This document shows positions 24,000 to 37,800 of a stretch of DNA of 64,000 nt, piece after piece. Every line of letters starts with the position of its first letter. Positions within the stretch are counted from its first letter, which is position 1. The position numbers and the translations under genes were made by a program. Origin of the DNA: Enoplolaimus lenunculus (taxonomy: Eukaryota; Nematoda; Enoplea; Enoplida; Thoracostomopsidae); NCBI GenBank assembly GCA_030248215.1, contig JASANG010000627.1, forward strand, positions 62,001 through 126,000. Direction: 5' to 3'. Under the pieces are notes generated by a model that had not been told where the DNA came from, did no database searches, and was given only the letters and a program-made list of their open reading frames with translations.

Positions 24000-24267
24000 T
24001 ATTCACACGTACAAGTTTTTGCTGCGAGAACTTGCAGCTGCGAATTACTGCGCAGAACTTGCATTTTTTCATCAGTCAATGAGAAAGCGGATGCAATCAA
24101 TTCATTGAACTTGCACGGTTACTCACACATGTGAACTAAATTCCCAGCTTTGATTTTTAATGAATTATTTGCAGCTGCAAGTTTTTCGAACGGGATTTCG
24201 GATAAAACTTGCAAGTACAAGTTGCCGCTGCAAGTTATCGCAGCAAAAACTTGCACGTGTCAATAGG
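24000..24267. mobile_element. Inverted-repeat element, family M5
   Basis: TATTCACACGTACAAGTTTT at the left and the inverse AAAACTTGCACGTGTCAATA at the right; the middle has AATGAGAAAGCGGATGCAAT. Shared with two other copies. Confidence 0.8.
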
Positions 24268-24611
24268 GCCGAAGGCATACTTTTTGAAAAGCGTGAGACA
24301 AAATAACTTTATCTTAACTACTTAGCTACGCTATTTTAGCGCAAAATGAAGCGAAATTGATTTGTTTGTCATTTTATGGGAATATTTCCAAAATCTATTA
24401 ATGTTTCTGTTAAGTTAGCAACATTTAGATTTTCTAAGTAGTGCAGTGTCCCAAAGGACCAAGAAATGTGTACTGGTTAAACTCTAAGGTGTTTGTTAAA
24501 CTCTAAGGTGTTTGTTATGCAAAATTATACCTATGCTATTTAAGATATTAATACACACCGCTAATTTATTGTACGATGAATTATAATGGCTTTGTTTTTG
24601 TTCGTAGTTCA

Positions 24612-24777
24612 GGCCAATGTACAGATCATGGGCGTAACGTTTTACTGCGGGACTGCGATAAAGAAAGCTTAAGGTTGATACTTTGTTGCTTGGACTGTGT
24701 AAGTTCAATCTTACTCTTAGGCTTAGGCTTAGGAATATGCTTATACTACTATTACAGCCATGTTCTTTACATTGGCC
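24612..24777. mobile_element. MITE family M2 copy
   Basis: Ends GGCCAATGTACAGATCATGG and the inverse GTTCTTTACATTGGCC. Flanks GTAGTTCA and GTAATTCA match at 7 of 8 bases, supporting an 8-bp target duplication. Core has TTAGGC units. Confidence 0.8.
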
Positions 24778-25315
24778 GTAATTCACAGTTTATCTCAATT
24801 CAAAGCCGTTAAAGCTTGTTGAATTATTAAGGCAATGTTTTGTCAGTATGCATATTTATATATCATTGGCGATCTAAGCACTTTTTTCGGGAGGGACGGG
24901 CTTTTTAGATATTTTATTTTAATATTTTACAGAACATCAAAAATTTCGGTGACTCAATACATGGCGATAAATTTTTGAATGACAATGCTGATATTTTTCA
25001 TTCTATCAACGAAGCATTCAAAATAGTGAGAAAACTGTCAAAATGAACGTAAATTTTAATTAATCACAATTTTTCTGATTTTAAGCTGAATATGGGAAAA
25101 GAATTTTAAATTTGCAGCTAAAACAAAACCATTGTATAGAGCCAAAATTTCGGCAAGGAGAAAAACGATATCCCTCGCCGCGCTTTCTGGAGAGCTGAGT
25201 AAATGTTTTGCGGGCTTCATCTGATTTTGTCCAAGGAATAAAGAAAGTTTACTTTGCTACGATCGCTCGCCAAAAAACATGTTGCACGAGTATTACATTC
25301 GCGGACTTTTAAATT

Positions 25316-25565
25316 CTATCTACGCAACTGCAAACGATAATTTTGTGCGGTTTCAATGGCTGAGCACCAGTGCGGCGGATCAAAGGCTTCTTGTTGCAAA
25401 AAATACACTGCGTTACGCTTCGAAATTTTACACTTTTTAAAGTGCGTGTTTAGCAAATATGTAAGGAACCAGAAAGTAGTCCAAATTAAGCCGCAAAGAG
25501 TAACTGTACAGTCTTTTTGCGAGCTTTTATTGCTCTGTAAGATCATACCAGAAAGAACAAACTGA
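25316..25565. other. Segment open on both strands in the gene B 3' region
   Basis: A minus ORF (from an internal ATG: MILQSNKSSQKDCTVTLCGL, ending IETAQNYRLQLRR) and a plus ORF (MAEHQCGGSKASCCKKYTAL, ending CKIIPERTN) overlap completely. Both look less random than neighbouring ORFs. It lies just past the likely 3' UTR of gene B. I cannot tell which strand, if any, is coding. Confidence 0.2.
25526..25531 (-). terminator. Candidate polyadenylation signal of gene B
   Basis: AATAAA on the minus strand about 290 nt past the gene B stop codon, the first canonical copy I see downstream. Confidence 0.4.
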
Positions 25566-25821
25566 GTGGGGGTTAAATGATACGTAATTTGTTGGTTCCG
25601 CAGTTTGAACTGGTCCACGTTTCAAGCCACATCAGCTAAAGTTTCGCGCCACGTTGTTTTAGTTTATCTCCATTTGAATAAGCCGCGTTAGCTTAATATT
25701 TCCAAAAGTTAACGTACAAACAAGTTGTAAAAGGAGTTTCTAAAAGCTGACGTGTCACACTTTGGGCTAGTTCCTCGTTCTTTACAAAATATATCAAACA
25801 GAATTATTTACAACGGTCAAA

Positions 25822-28800
25822 CTAAACCTGATATCCGTTTGAATAATCATAGCTGACTCGCGGTATGCTCCATTGAGTAGACGATGAATGCTGCCGTGAC
25901 GACGAACCGCCACCGTACGAGGCGTATCCTGCAGCCGCTGACGTGCTACTAATCGCGTGGCCAGGTCCTGTCGGAGAGCCGGTTGCGTTTTTGGCTGAAC
26001 CAATTTGGCTTGGCGCCATGTAATAGCCCAAACCATATTTGGCACGTTGTCGTTGTTTGCTGAAAAAGTTTGAAAGCATGTCTTGAACGGTTTAATAAGC
26101 TACATGAATGTTGAACACAAAGGTGTAAGTGGGTAAAGATTTTTTCATTTGCGCTGCGCTTTACCCACGGAAATTTTATTATTTTACCATCGAGTATGCC
26201 CGCACAAAATTCCATTACACCCAACCCACCTTTACCAAAAAGTTATGCTTTGGTATATTCTTTGACGGAAACAGGGAGGAAATACAAGTCAAATATGAAC
26301 TAAACTACGTATACACTGTAGCGACCCGAATAACAGGGGGCTGATACTTATTTGCCCTGTTATTCGGTTACGAGTTATTTATTTTCAACCCGCCTTCGTT
26401 ACTGATATGTAAATCCGGTATTGTAACTATCCGTTGAATAAAATGTTTATTTGTCTTGTATCAAAAACTTGAGCGATGATGCAAACTTAGGAATGTACTT
26501 TCAAAACTTGAACACGCTTTATACATTCGAACTCAAGCTTGTTTGGTCCTGGAGTCATCTATACACTACAATTAGGAATAATTGACATTTATGGACTCTA
26601 ATTAGGGTTTAAGGACTCTATCCGCTTATGGACTCTTAATAGGAGTACGCCCTTCTATTGATTGGGACTCAAAATGTGGACCCCCTCTTATTACCCCCTC
26701 TTATTCGGGTCAGTACAGTACTAACCGTTTGCGTAAGCAAACAATAAGCAGAATGATAATGAGCAGAAGCCACACACCGCACAAAACTGCCGGAATGACG
26801 ATCACGAGCACTGAAACAGAAATTTTCTCAAATTTAACTCACAAATCCAAAAACCATCCGAGCCGGCGGGAATATAATAGAGTAAGCTTAAGCTTTAGAC
26901 TAATTTTTTACTTAGGGTTAGGCTTAGGTTTAGGTATAAGCTCATTCTTACGCTTACGCTTAGGCTTAAGCTTAGTCTTCGGAACATTCTTACACTGCTG
27001 TTCCGGCCCTGTTCTATACATTGGACAAGCCTGTTTGGTATTTCATCAAAATATTGCGGCGACGTTAACAAAGAAAATTTTGCTCACTTGAGGTTAACAA
27101 GAACATCATCTGAGGGCCAGAAACACAAATATTGTGACGTTACATTATGATATGTAACTTGGTATCTCAACGATTGGATATTTCACTTTTAATATCAACG
27201 AGATATGAAACAATCTGCATTTTTGATACTACTTAAATTAATTATTTCTAGTTTTTACGATAAAAATAATTTCCAAATGAAAATTCATTTACTTTCTGCA
27301 TCTGAAGATAAATTTAGTATAATAAAAAAGTACGTGAAATAGACACTAGCCATCTGTTGAGGTCGAAAAGTTTATAACATTAAATATTTTTGTTGAAAGC
27401 GGTTCTTTAGACTGCAATAATAATAGTTTCACTCTAATTTAACCATATGAAAGTAAACTTATTGCAATAAACACAGTGTTAATTTATTTTATTAATTCAA
27501 CAGCGAATGTGCAATTTTTTTCAAAATTGCATAATATTTAATATTTCAATTTTATTAGCACTTACGTGAAGACGAAGCTGCATATTTAGGCACCGTTGGA
27601 AATCCTGAAAAATGCAAAAAATATTTTTAAATTAAACCAAATATTTAAACTATTTTGTACAAAGTATAAACTGCCGAATTTAACAGTTGAACTGTATCAC
27701 TCCGCTTGGAAAAATTTAGCCCCCTCCCTTAGAAAATTTTCAGCTTTGCTTGTAAGTCAACGAAAACCCTTGTATGCCCCTCCTGAATACTTTTTAGCCT
27801 CCCAACATAGCAAGGTGAGCTGGCTACGGGCCTGCAACTGATTCGACCAATAGTCGAATTTGATATAACTTGTGTGTTGAAGTGGAGTACGATTGCAAGC
27901 GTTCCTGAGGTTTCTTAAGTTATTAATGACTGTCCTGTTAAATAATACTGGTCAAAAAAGTTTTCGCTCACAGATAAATTTTTGCATATATCCTACGCGA
28001 ACACCACAGAAAGTTAACAATTATTGTTAGCTGAATGAGCTGTTTGTTTGATGAATGAGAGTAAACCTATCACTCCGCAACAGTACATAACTGCGCGTTT
28101 ATACCAGTGTTTCACCGCAATTTTTTATTTTGTGCAATTTGCTGTACAATTTTGTATTTTGTGCAGTTTGCTAAGTAATTTTGCATTTCATGCAGTTTGC
28201 GCAAAAGTACGAAATCGCTAAGTTCAAATTTGTCCATTATACGCAGTACCACGGTTCAAAAGTTTTATTCATTTAAGTAAAATGGCACATCCCAAATTGC
28301 GCAAATTTCTAAAACTTGACAAAATAGTTGAAAAATAAGCTGTCCAATTTCAGCTTAAACACATACTTTTCGTTTAATGTCAAACTGTTCACAAAAATTT
28401 TCAAAGATATATTGCTTCTGACAGCTTTTGATATATGTTGTTGAAAATGTTTCCAAATATCAACAACCACTTGGCTTTGCAGCGCCAATTCAATTATACC
28501 AGCGACAGCCACGGTTAAACCAAACTTTATACTCGTCCAGCTGTTTGGCGTCAATGAAAACGCTTTTCTACTCACGGTTAAAGGGCGTAGCCAAAATACG
28601 GATTAGATATCAGTCCTCCTTTGCAATTTTATGCCTATTTTGATGTTAATAACCCATTACCTTTTTTATAAGTTTACAAGAATGTGGCCCATCCTTTCGG
28701 AAACTCAGGCTACGACCCTGCTCCCGTTTGCTGATGTCACTTTGACACGCCACCAGAAGCCACCACTTACACGAACGATTTATTAAATCGACCCGACGGT

Positions 28801-31800
28801 GAAACTAAATTTAGAATTCACATTTCAAATTCACGGAAAATAAGCTTCTAACACGCAATGTTCAAAACAACTGCCCGCCCTGTAGTTGCTAAACACAGTA
28901 GGGTCAAAAACTGGAATCTAAAACTTATACTGGCAAAGTTTGTCAACTGGGGCGTAGTCAAGATTTCATGTCAACAAAGCGCTATTTTATGAAGAAATTT
29001 TTTTATTCTCGGCGATCCAGAAGCAGAACATTCTATATATTCTACAGCATGTGAAGAATGTTTTTTGCTTTTCTCTCCAGAAATGCCATGATGGAGATAT
29101 AATTGTCTTTTCACTCCCTTATATACCCCTCTATTTGTTAGGGAAATCCAAAGTCAGCAGAGCAAACACTTTAGCTATGCCATTTTTGCAATGAAAATCT
29201 TTCGTTGATGTGTTGCTCCGGGTGTAATCTATGGGTCGCTTTGTCCCTGACTGGTTCCGCCTTTATCTGCACAGATTTCAAGCATAAAATCACGGTTTGT
29301 GGCAACGTCCACAGCTGGACAGGGCCAACTCAGAATCGTTGACTCAAACAGCATTTTAATTTGTGATTATTTTCAAATTTTATTAGTTATCTGATTAGTA
29401 GTCTTTTGTTAAACTCACTTCGAAATCTTATTGATCTATTAAAAACGAGTTTTCTGACTCTGTAAACTATTTTTAACTGCTTTTATTCGAAAACAGCCCA
29501 AAAATAGCGGTTCCAACTTTACTTTTTGCGTTGAAAAATTGCAACATATGGAAACATTTACGTAATTTAATTTAAATTTTGAACTTCAAACGTGATTCAG
29601 ATCGGAAAGTTAAAGATGTGTGCAATGTTCTGTACGTATCTGCGTTTAATAGGGGGTTGGTTATTTTTCGTAAATGCTTTAACACCAACTACCGCCCCAT
29701 GAGTAGAGTGTTCGTATAAATATAAACTTAGCAAATGTCGATAACGGTGAGGTTGAAAAGAATTCAAAACTTTTCTTGAGCCCTGAATCACCAGTGATTA
29801 TTCGGTGTTGCTTCAACTACCACTACAAACCTGATTTTCCAATTTCATATTGCAAAACACCAAAAAAATTCAAAATTTCTATTTTCGGTCACGACCAATA
29901 ATATCTCAATATACCTACATGAATAAGAAAAAAAAACTAGCGCTAGGCTCTGGCACATAAATGCATATCCAAGCCTGGTATGTAACCAAACAGCCAGTGT
30001 TAACCGTCTTCATAGGCGACTTTTGGCGCCCCGGAAAAGTTTTTACATCGCTCACAAGCCATTTAAAATCCTTGTGTGCCCCTCCTCAAACAAATTTTTT
30101 AGGTTCACCACCATGTGCTACCTGCTTCCCGAAGATAATCTCGTTCACGAAAATCAAATGTAGCAAATAGCGCATGTTTATGCCGTAAATGGTGTCCGGT
30201 TCTATCCTTGGGGGACGATTTCACCGATAAATGTGTCGAGAATAGGCAAATATTTTCAGTCTTTGACACTCACATGTTTCTTTTAAATGAATTGGTTTTA
30301 AACGTTTACGAAATATAGCATGTGCCCTTATGCCGGTAACACTTAAATGTGTGTAGCGTCCTTAGGCTTAGGCTTAGGCTTAGGCTTAGGCTTAGGCTTA
30401 GGCTTAGGCTTAGGCTTAGGCTTAGGCTTAGGCTTAGGCTTAGGCTTAGGCTTAGGCTTAGGCTTAGGCTTCGTCTATCACCAGTTGTTATTTTAAAGTT
30501 TAGCAGACTTTTTACTAGTTTCATCTGTGTGCTGATTGGTCGTATAAGTTTGAGATATACTGCTGCTTTAGGTTCCTCGTCTAATAGCGAACCAATTAAT
30601 GTTCCCCCTAGGACATCATTTAAAGTCACACGAGAGGGTATCGAAGGATTCAAATCAAGTTTGTCCTCCTTCAACTAAGGAAGGAACTTGACTTGATACC
30701 ATAAGAGGGGGACTTTACTTGATATTACTCAATTATATTTTGTCATATTTTAATAGAATTTTTCGTTTCTGCTTTGAAACAAATCGTTATGCCAACTGCA
30801 CATAATGTCATTTTATATTGCAAGCAACGACAAATTAACCATTAAGTGGCTGTAAACTAAAACCGAGGTCTCTAAAGTGTATTTATGTTATTAACGGACA
30901 CTTGAAACATTTTTGAGAACTGAGAAACTACTCCCTGACCTGACAATGTCTGCTGTAGATCCGACCTTCTTAAAAGCGATCATGCCAAAAACACTCGTTC
31001 AAATGATGTTCAGAGAACTTTCGTAACACTCTGCATATTCTTCCGGGGTATTTTCTGGCAGATCCCGTGTCCCTCTCATTGACACCATTTTAGCGGTCTA
31101 CAAAATCAAGGTGGTTATTAACTGAGGCGCGATCATACCCATTAGATTCCCGCAAAGAAATCACCAGGGGGGCTTAACTTGATGCCCTTCGGGGCAAAAT
31201 ACTTTACTTGATGTCTTAAGGGGCGAAAGCTTTGCGTGATCCAAATAAAAGTGTTCTAAACGATTTTAAGCGCTCAAGCGGTCAAAAAGAGCCATAGAGC
31301 TAGACTGAAATTTTATTATGGGGAAAGTAATTCGTATGAGCAACGCATCAGAGCGATCAGCCAAATGCTAAATTGACTTGGCATAGCCGCAAAATGGTGG
31401 TCAAATGTACCTCGAATCTCACTAGGACCGTCGTAAAAACGTTCCCAAGCACAAGTAATGCGATGAAGGATTTTTGCAAGAACGTTTGAACAAGTCTTGT
31501 TGGGATGATCGCATTTAAGAAGTCATTTTTGAGAACTGGTGTTCTGAGATCTATAAAAGTATCTCAGTTCACAGGACTCCATGAGTAAATCAGTTGCGTG
31601 ATTTCAAACGTCATTTCAAGGTATAAGTTCATCCCAACAGCCCCTTAACAGCAAATCAGAGTTGCGCTATGCTCGCCGCACACCGCCTGACGAAGCCACG
31701 CTCCGCTGCAGGCCGCCGGATGCCGGCGCGCGGCACAGTGAAAATTTTGCTTTTATGTGGCGGCGGTCTCCGACGATCGGCTCAGTAAAGTATCGCGCAA

Positions 31801-34800
31801 CGATTAATCTTTGAATCCCGAGCAAAAAATAGCTAACTACATTGTGCAGATTTTACACAACTTACTCTTTCATGAGCTGAAAACATAAATTTTAGAAAAA
31901 TATGACCACATTTTTGGAGTAATAGCAATTAAAGTTTTCCCCTCATGGTATGTATTATAATTAACGCTTTTTATAGTTGTACGGTTGAAAACATTAATTA
32001 ATCCTTATTTGCAGTAGGCGGTATACATAGTTGTGAATACGGCTGCTTATCGTACTTGTTGTTCTGTAGTCTCCACCCTGAGCTCTCGCAATCGAGTTTC
32101 GGTCAATAGCTGAGTCATCGCCTCCGCGTGGGTCTTGGTTTCGTATCCGGCCGGATCCGCCGTTATTGTAGCCATTGCCTCGACCAATTGAGTTCCGGTT
32201 ACTGTAGCTGTTGCCTAAGTTGCGATTGTTGCCAAAGAAATCTCCTCTGTTAACTTGATTGGTTGGCAGGTCTGGATACTTCCGTGGGTCGACAGGAGTA
32301 ACACGTGGCGGCGATGGAATGTGATGTTGCGGTGGTTCGTTTGAAGGTTGCCTTCGAACATGGTTGGGTGGTGGGTTTAATTTGAGGATAGGATCTGAAA
32401 CAAAACTGTGAATATGCGAAAAGCTTGTAAATTTGGAGGAAAAGTGAACCAGTGTATGTTCAAATGCATAAGAATTAATGGCTAATCATGACGATTTAGA
32501 GTTATGATGAGCAGCGCAACAGGTTCGCTGAATAGAAAACCTTCAGTGTGTTGTTTCTGAATCTTTTTGACGTCGGCGTATACACTCCCTGCTAAATCAT
32601 GCTTTCAATGCATTGGCTTTTAAAGTAAAAAAATTCACTATTCATTATTCAACCTCAAAGAAGTCACTTGGTGTACGCATGTTATTCTGGAAGTTGCATA
32701 ACTGAAAACGATTTCTAGCTAGATTACTTAGTGACAGTCAACTTTATAATGTTTCACGATTCAGATTAATGCTTAAATAAATATTCTCATTTGACTTCAA
32801 AACTGTAGAACCGAAATTCATTTTTAACCTTTTCAAAACTAGCAAATAATTTTAAACCAGTTCAATTGTATTCAATTTATAAAAAACTTACATTTAGGCT
32901 TCGCAGGTATGGGCTCTGGCTCAGCGATTGAATTATCGATTGGGTAATTATTGTTGCTAGACAGTACGTTTGGACCAACAGGGACACGGTCCCAATGCGG
33001 GTGTTCGGTAGTTGAATGCAACTGCGGTGATGGGATCTGAAACAAACTGTTCTATATTTGGAACCATAACTTGAACTCGGCTCATGATATTTTACCCGCC
33101 CCGTTCTTAAACCAGGGCCTATAATTTTTTAACCATTGGTGTATCAGCGCTGAAGCGCTCAACACGCCTTTAGTCGCATTTAACCTCTAAGATATTGAAT
33201 GTCTTGTTTTCGCTAGTGCGAACAGAGTTGACAATTCTGATCTGAGTTGAGCAATAATTGGAAAACACAAACACTAGCACTGATATTTTAAACCATTTAT
33301 GGAGCATGATAGCCTGCAGTTGAATTTTGGGAACAACCGAACCGCGTATTAATTTTTTTGTAAGTCTTAGATGAACAATTGAGATGAACCAGTTTTACAA
33401 TCAACCCCGGATCAGCGATTCGTTCAATATATACTTTTCTATAAAAATACCAAAGTTATGTGTAGGTATATTTGTAAATGACATGCATTAGCAACAGGAA
33501 GTAGCTTGTCGTTTAAGTCAAGCATACCAGTTTCAGGGATACACTGGCTATTTGGCTTACCGGTGTAGTGTTGTATTTTTACTCTCATAGAATTTTTGGT
33601 CCCTAGTCAAAGTAGTATATGCTAGTATTTACTTCCACAGTAAACCTAGTATATGGTATTTTGTACTCCACCGGTAAATCGGATAAAATATGGTTTCTTC
33701 TTACCTGCCCGAATAAATTTAAGGCATTTTTTCTGAAATTTACCTTTCAGCTCTGTAAATCGTACATTATACTAACTGGACATAATGTCATCACGAAACA
33801 ACGTTTAGTCTTCTTTATAGAGGGGACCTTATTTGATCCAGTATATGTTCAATTTGGTGTTTTTACACTCCTTATTGAATTTTTGCATTACACGACGTTT
33901 TCACAAACAGCTACTGACACCACTATTTATATTTGCTTGGGACGGCCAAAATGATCGTTATTTATAACTTCAGGAAAAACGGATGCATATATATACCTCC
34001 GTAAATTTTAGCTTTTTGTATTACTGTCAGCATCCAAACAAGGCCATACGCCGGATTTTTATAAACGCCAGACCTTCAGATGTATTTTAGAAAATTTTTG
34101 TTGATATGGGGGCATGGTTAGTGTGCCCTTGGGTCTACTAGCAGAAAAATGGTATACGAAGCGGGACCTCTCAGCATAAAACCATGCTAAAGGTTAATTT
34201 AACACAGTTTTGCTGGGAAGTGCGTTTTCTGGGGAGTAAAAACACCATACGACTCTGGGCAAATGCCCGGTGGGTCGGTTGCAAGTAGTGTCATTCAATA
34301 AAATGAAAAGTCTTGATCATGTCGTTATTTTTCTAGATAGTCCGAGATGATCTGGCCAATATCAAACTACCAGTACGCAGGTTTCAGTGTTAGTGCAGCT
34401 GTGGCTACTTCAGGTCAGTAGCCAGCTCACCTTGCTATGGGGCTAAAACTGTTTCAGCAGGGGCATGCTAGGGTTTTCAATGACTTACAATCAAGGTTGA
34501 AAATTTTTTAGGGGGGAAGGGCAAAATTTTTCCTTTCTCCTGGCCCCTTCTTGACTACGGATTGGGCTAGGTTTTAGACTCAAATTCATGCTGTAGGAAC
34601 ATTATTGACCGAAATCAAAAGGTACACATTGTATTTTTCTTACCTTTGGTATAACCGTTGCGCTTTTCGTTGATGATTCAACTCTACCAGATGGTTTCGT
34701 GTGTATAACAGACTGTCGAAGACCTTCTGGGGGACCTTGCTTTTTCTCCGGCAATCCTCTATCGTTTGAAATCGGCTGGGACCCTGGCCGACTTGTCTTG

Positions 34801-37800
34801 GGTGCAGTGGGAACGAACGAATGAGAATTTGCAGTTAATTGTTTTGTTGTTAATGGTGTTTTGGTTATCAGTTGAACTAAAAATAAAATGGAATCTCACA
34901 CGATATAAAAACTAACTTTTTGACATTAATATACTGCAAGTAACAAAAGAAATTATGCAACATATTTTATGCATTTTTTTCACGATTTGGTTCAAACTTG
35001 AAAAGCATAGAACACAAATTCTTGGAGCAGTTTTTTGCGATAACTGTTCGTGTAAAAGGATTAGAGACGAAACGTTTTTTTGCGGAACTGCAATACAGTA
35101 AGCTTACGCTTTAGACTAATTTTTGCGTAGGCTTACGCGCTTAGGTTTAAGTATAAGCCGTGACAAGCATGCAAAAATTGTGACACGGTGTGCGCAAGTT
35201 ATCGTGGTAACATGGATACTCCGAAAATATAGAATATTTCCGATCTTTCTGTTTTAAGCATTGCTTTATCAATAGAAATTGTCAAAAAATAGTGTATCGT
35301 ACAGTAAAGCTCAAAATCAACAATAAAGATTAGTTACCTTTGGTACAGTGAATGCCGTTGCCTTCATACCCTTCGACACATAGACATCCAGGACCTACCA
35401 CTGGCCGCATAAGGCACCGAGCCATTTGATGACAAGGACTGCCGTTGTTTGCACATGGATCGATTTCTATAAACATAATAATGGCATGTACTGATGGTTA
35501 ACTTACGGTTATATGGGCATGAAAGATGTATAAATATAATTGCATCACCTACTGGTTTTCTATTATGATCAAGTGTATATTACACAGAGGTAGTTGTATT
35601 TCTAAGGGCAGTTTCAATAAAATACCCGTTCCAAGCTATGGCTAAGGACCGTAATAATATAAGCATATTCCAAAGCCCAAGTCTAAGATTCTATAGTTTA
35701 AGTCTAAGCATCAAAGCCTCAGCGTAAAGATAAGCCTAGGTAGCCTGCACCTAAAGCCTAAGCAAAAATTGGTCTAAACGTTTAACTTAGCCTACAGCAG
35801 TCCTGAAGAAAAGCGGTCCAACTCATCAGCCATAGTTACATGGGCAAATATCCGAAACGAAAGCTGTTCGGGTTCTCGTGTGCAGCAAAACGGTACTTAC
35901 CTGTGCATCTAACTCCATCTCCAGAGAACCCTTCTTTGCATGTACATCCATAAGAACCGGCATAGTTGGTACACGTCGCATCCTTGTGGCATCGCGACAG
36001 TCCTGCGCTGCATTCATCGATATCTGAAATAAAAATGGTTCAGGTGCGTAGGTTGTATTTTCAACAAGAACGGCTCTAGGCAACCAAGAGTTATAACAAA
36101 GGTTATTGTTTGAATAATTCGCAAGCGAAGCAAGCCGAAAGCTTGACACAGTAGTAAAATTTATGTGTCGCTCTGAAAAACTTATAGTTTTGGTATGTTC
36201 GAAAAATTATAATCATTAATGATAACGAATTTTGAACGTGTTATATAAGCTTGTACCGTCCAACTCGACAACTCGGAAAAAGCAATTGGGTCAAAATATA
36301 TGTTTGTGCTTTATAAGCCTGGAATGTTTAGCCAGACTGTCAGTACAGTTATAAACTCAATTAGCGAGCGACCAACCAGAAACATTCGATGAACAATGCA
36401 AATTTGAGAAAATCAATCCGCCAAAAGAAATTTCAGCTTTACTTCTAAAGTAAAATTTTCAAAACTGAAAAAAAATTATCTTCCGATTTTTGCTCCATTT
36501 TAGAGCATATTTTTTGACCGCTTGTGCTATTGGGCGGCCAAACCCGCCACAACCCGTCAGTGGGGCTCCACGGGACCCTCGCTGTACTTCCATCGCTGTT
36601 GCCAAGTGCATAGCCAGTGGAGTTTCAGGAATCAAACCTCCGGTTTGGGATTTTTGCACAGGGGTTCTTGGATACCGTACGACTTTACAGCGCAAGACTC
36701 CCTCGCTTTGAAATTTTTATACAACGTAACCTTTCCCCTCCTATTCCAAATTCAGGGCTACGTCCAGGCACGGAGCAGCCATCCCCATACAACCCATTTG
36801 GAAGGCGCGATCACCCCTTTTGCGTGAAACTGTTTTTGGAAGTGTGTCCCCACAGGGATCAAACCCTAGCGTGAGCTCGGACAACTTCAGACCAAACATA
36901 GATAAATTCTGTATCCATATCTACGCTGGGGGTCTCAACTGTGAACACTATATACCTGTTAAACAGTACGGCGGTCCGGTATACCCAGCCGGGCACGAAA
37001 TGACTTGAGACAAATCGGTTCGAAATATCCATTTTCCTTGTAGGCCAACGTTGCTCGTTTCCGCCAACTGTTTAACGTTTTCACCGGATCCAGGCAGGTT
37101 AATTGTTACGTCGGACGTGGTCGAAAATATACCGGCCTAAAATATAATGAAAAACACATTAATAATAACAGATAGTTTGATGTGGAATTTGCAGGCAATC
37201 GAGTACAAGCTTGGGCAAACGTATAAACGACATTTGAACACATCCCTCCAACAAACTTAAGCCTTACCCTAAGTCTATACATACACTTAAGCCTACGCCT
37301 AAACCTAATCGAAAAGCCTACATCTAAGTTAGACCCAGAGTTGGAAATGGGTCGGTGATTCATGGTTCGCAGGTTAAAAATTAGTGAATTTTGATGGGTA
37401 CAACCGGTGCGAACCTTGGCACTTTACGTATGCGGCGTCCAACATGGTCTGGTTATAGTTTAGTTTAGGGGTCACGACGGGACATGGCTCATATGTTTTG
37501 ACCCATAATTTTTACCTTAATTTGTTGCTTCACGTTTTATTGCATAACGTAATACTGTTTACCGTATGATTCTGTCAGCGGCTTACTTTCTATCGGTAGC
37601 GGGCCTTATTCTTTACTAGTACTGGGTACTTTAGTTTGAGTTAAGACCACGAGCGGAACCGGAGAAGGGTCGAGGGAGGTTTCTCGTTTTGAGAAAATGT
37701 TTCATGTAAAATTGATCAGGTCTCTAAAAATACAAAATTCGATTTTTGTACCACGAAGATTACATTAGGGTTTTTGCTCGCTCCGCTCGAGTGGCTCTGA

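Larger units (their letters stand above)
25822..27604 (-). other. Gene B juxtamembrane, transmembrane and tail exons
   Basis: Exon 27566-27604 (39 nt, [12 protein letters not shown]). Exon 26726-26810 codes [20 protein letters not shown] and on to LIVCLRKR, a single membrane helix with a basic stop-transfer end. Exon 25822-26059 codes a 78-residue tail: basic RKQRQRAK, then a Gly/Ser/Ala-rich part ([15 protein letters not shown]) and tyrosines near the end, finishing [10 protein letters not shown]. The C-terminal YQV fits the hydrophobic-x-hydrophobic class II PDZ ligand pattern. The TAG stop is at 25822-25824. Confidence 0.8.
27605..32055. other. Gene B intron 16 (about 4.5 kb)
   Basis: Contains M7, M6, the pure TTAGGC array and the 30.7-31.6 kb inverted pair. 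A minus ORF at 28309-28575 ([20 protein letters not shown]) lacks usable splice sites in phase, so I left it out; a small missed exon here is possible. Confidence 0.5.
35338..37136 (-). other. Gene B NIDO closing exon and EGF modules
   Basis: Exon 36956-37136 has [18 protein letters not shown] and [16 protein letters not shown], the end of a NIDO domain, followed by [11 protein letters not shown]. It is 181 nt against 184 nt for the matching gene A exon. Exon 35901-36023 is a DIDEC calcium-type EGF with [12 protein letters not shown]. Exon 35338-35466 is an EGF starting [13 protein letters not shown] found no NIDO start exons between 37137 and 57387, so this exon needs the upstream half at 57-60 kb. 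Confidence 0.83.

Noticed and set aside
28309-28575. Possible extra stalk or SEA-type exon of gene B
   Set aside because: No acceptor and donor in a phase compatible with exons 16 and 17; kept only as a possible missed exon.
30306-30678. Long ORFs coding Ser-Leu or Arg-Leu repeats
   Set aside because: They are reading frames through the TTAGGC array.
36459-36874. Overlapping ORFs on both strands
   Set aside because: GC-rich repeat fragment shared with 42645-42720; no frame is consistently protein-like.
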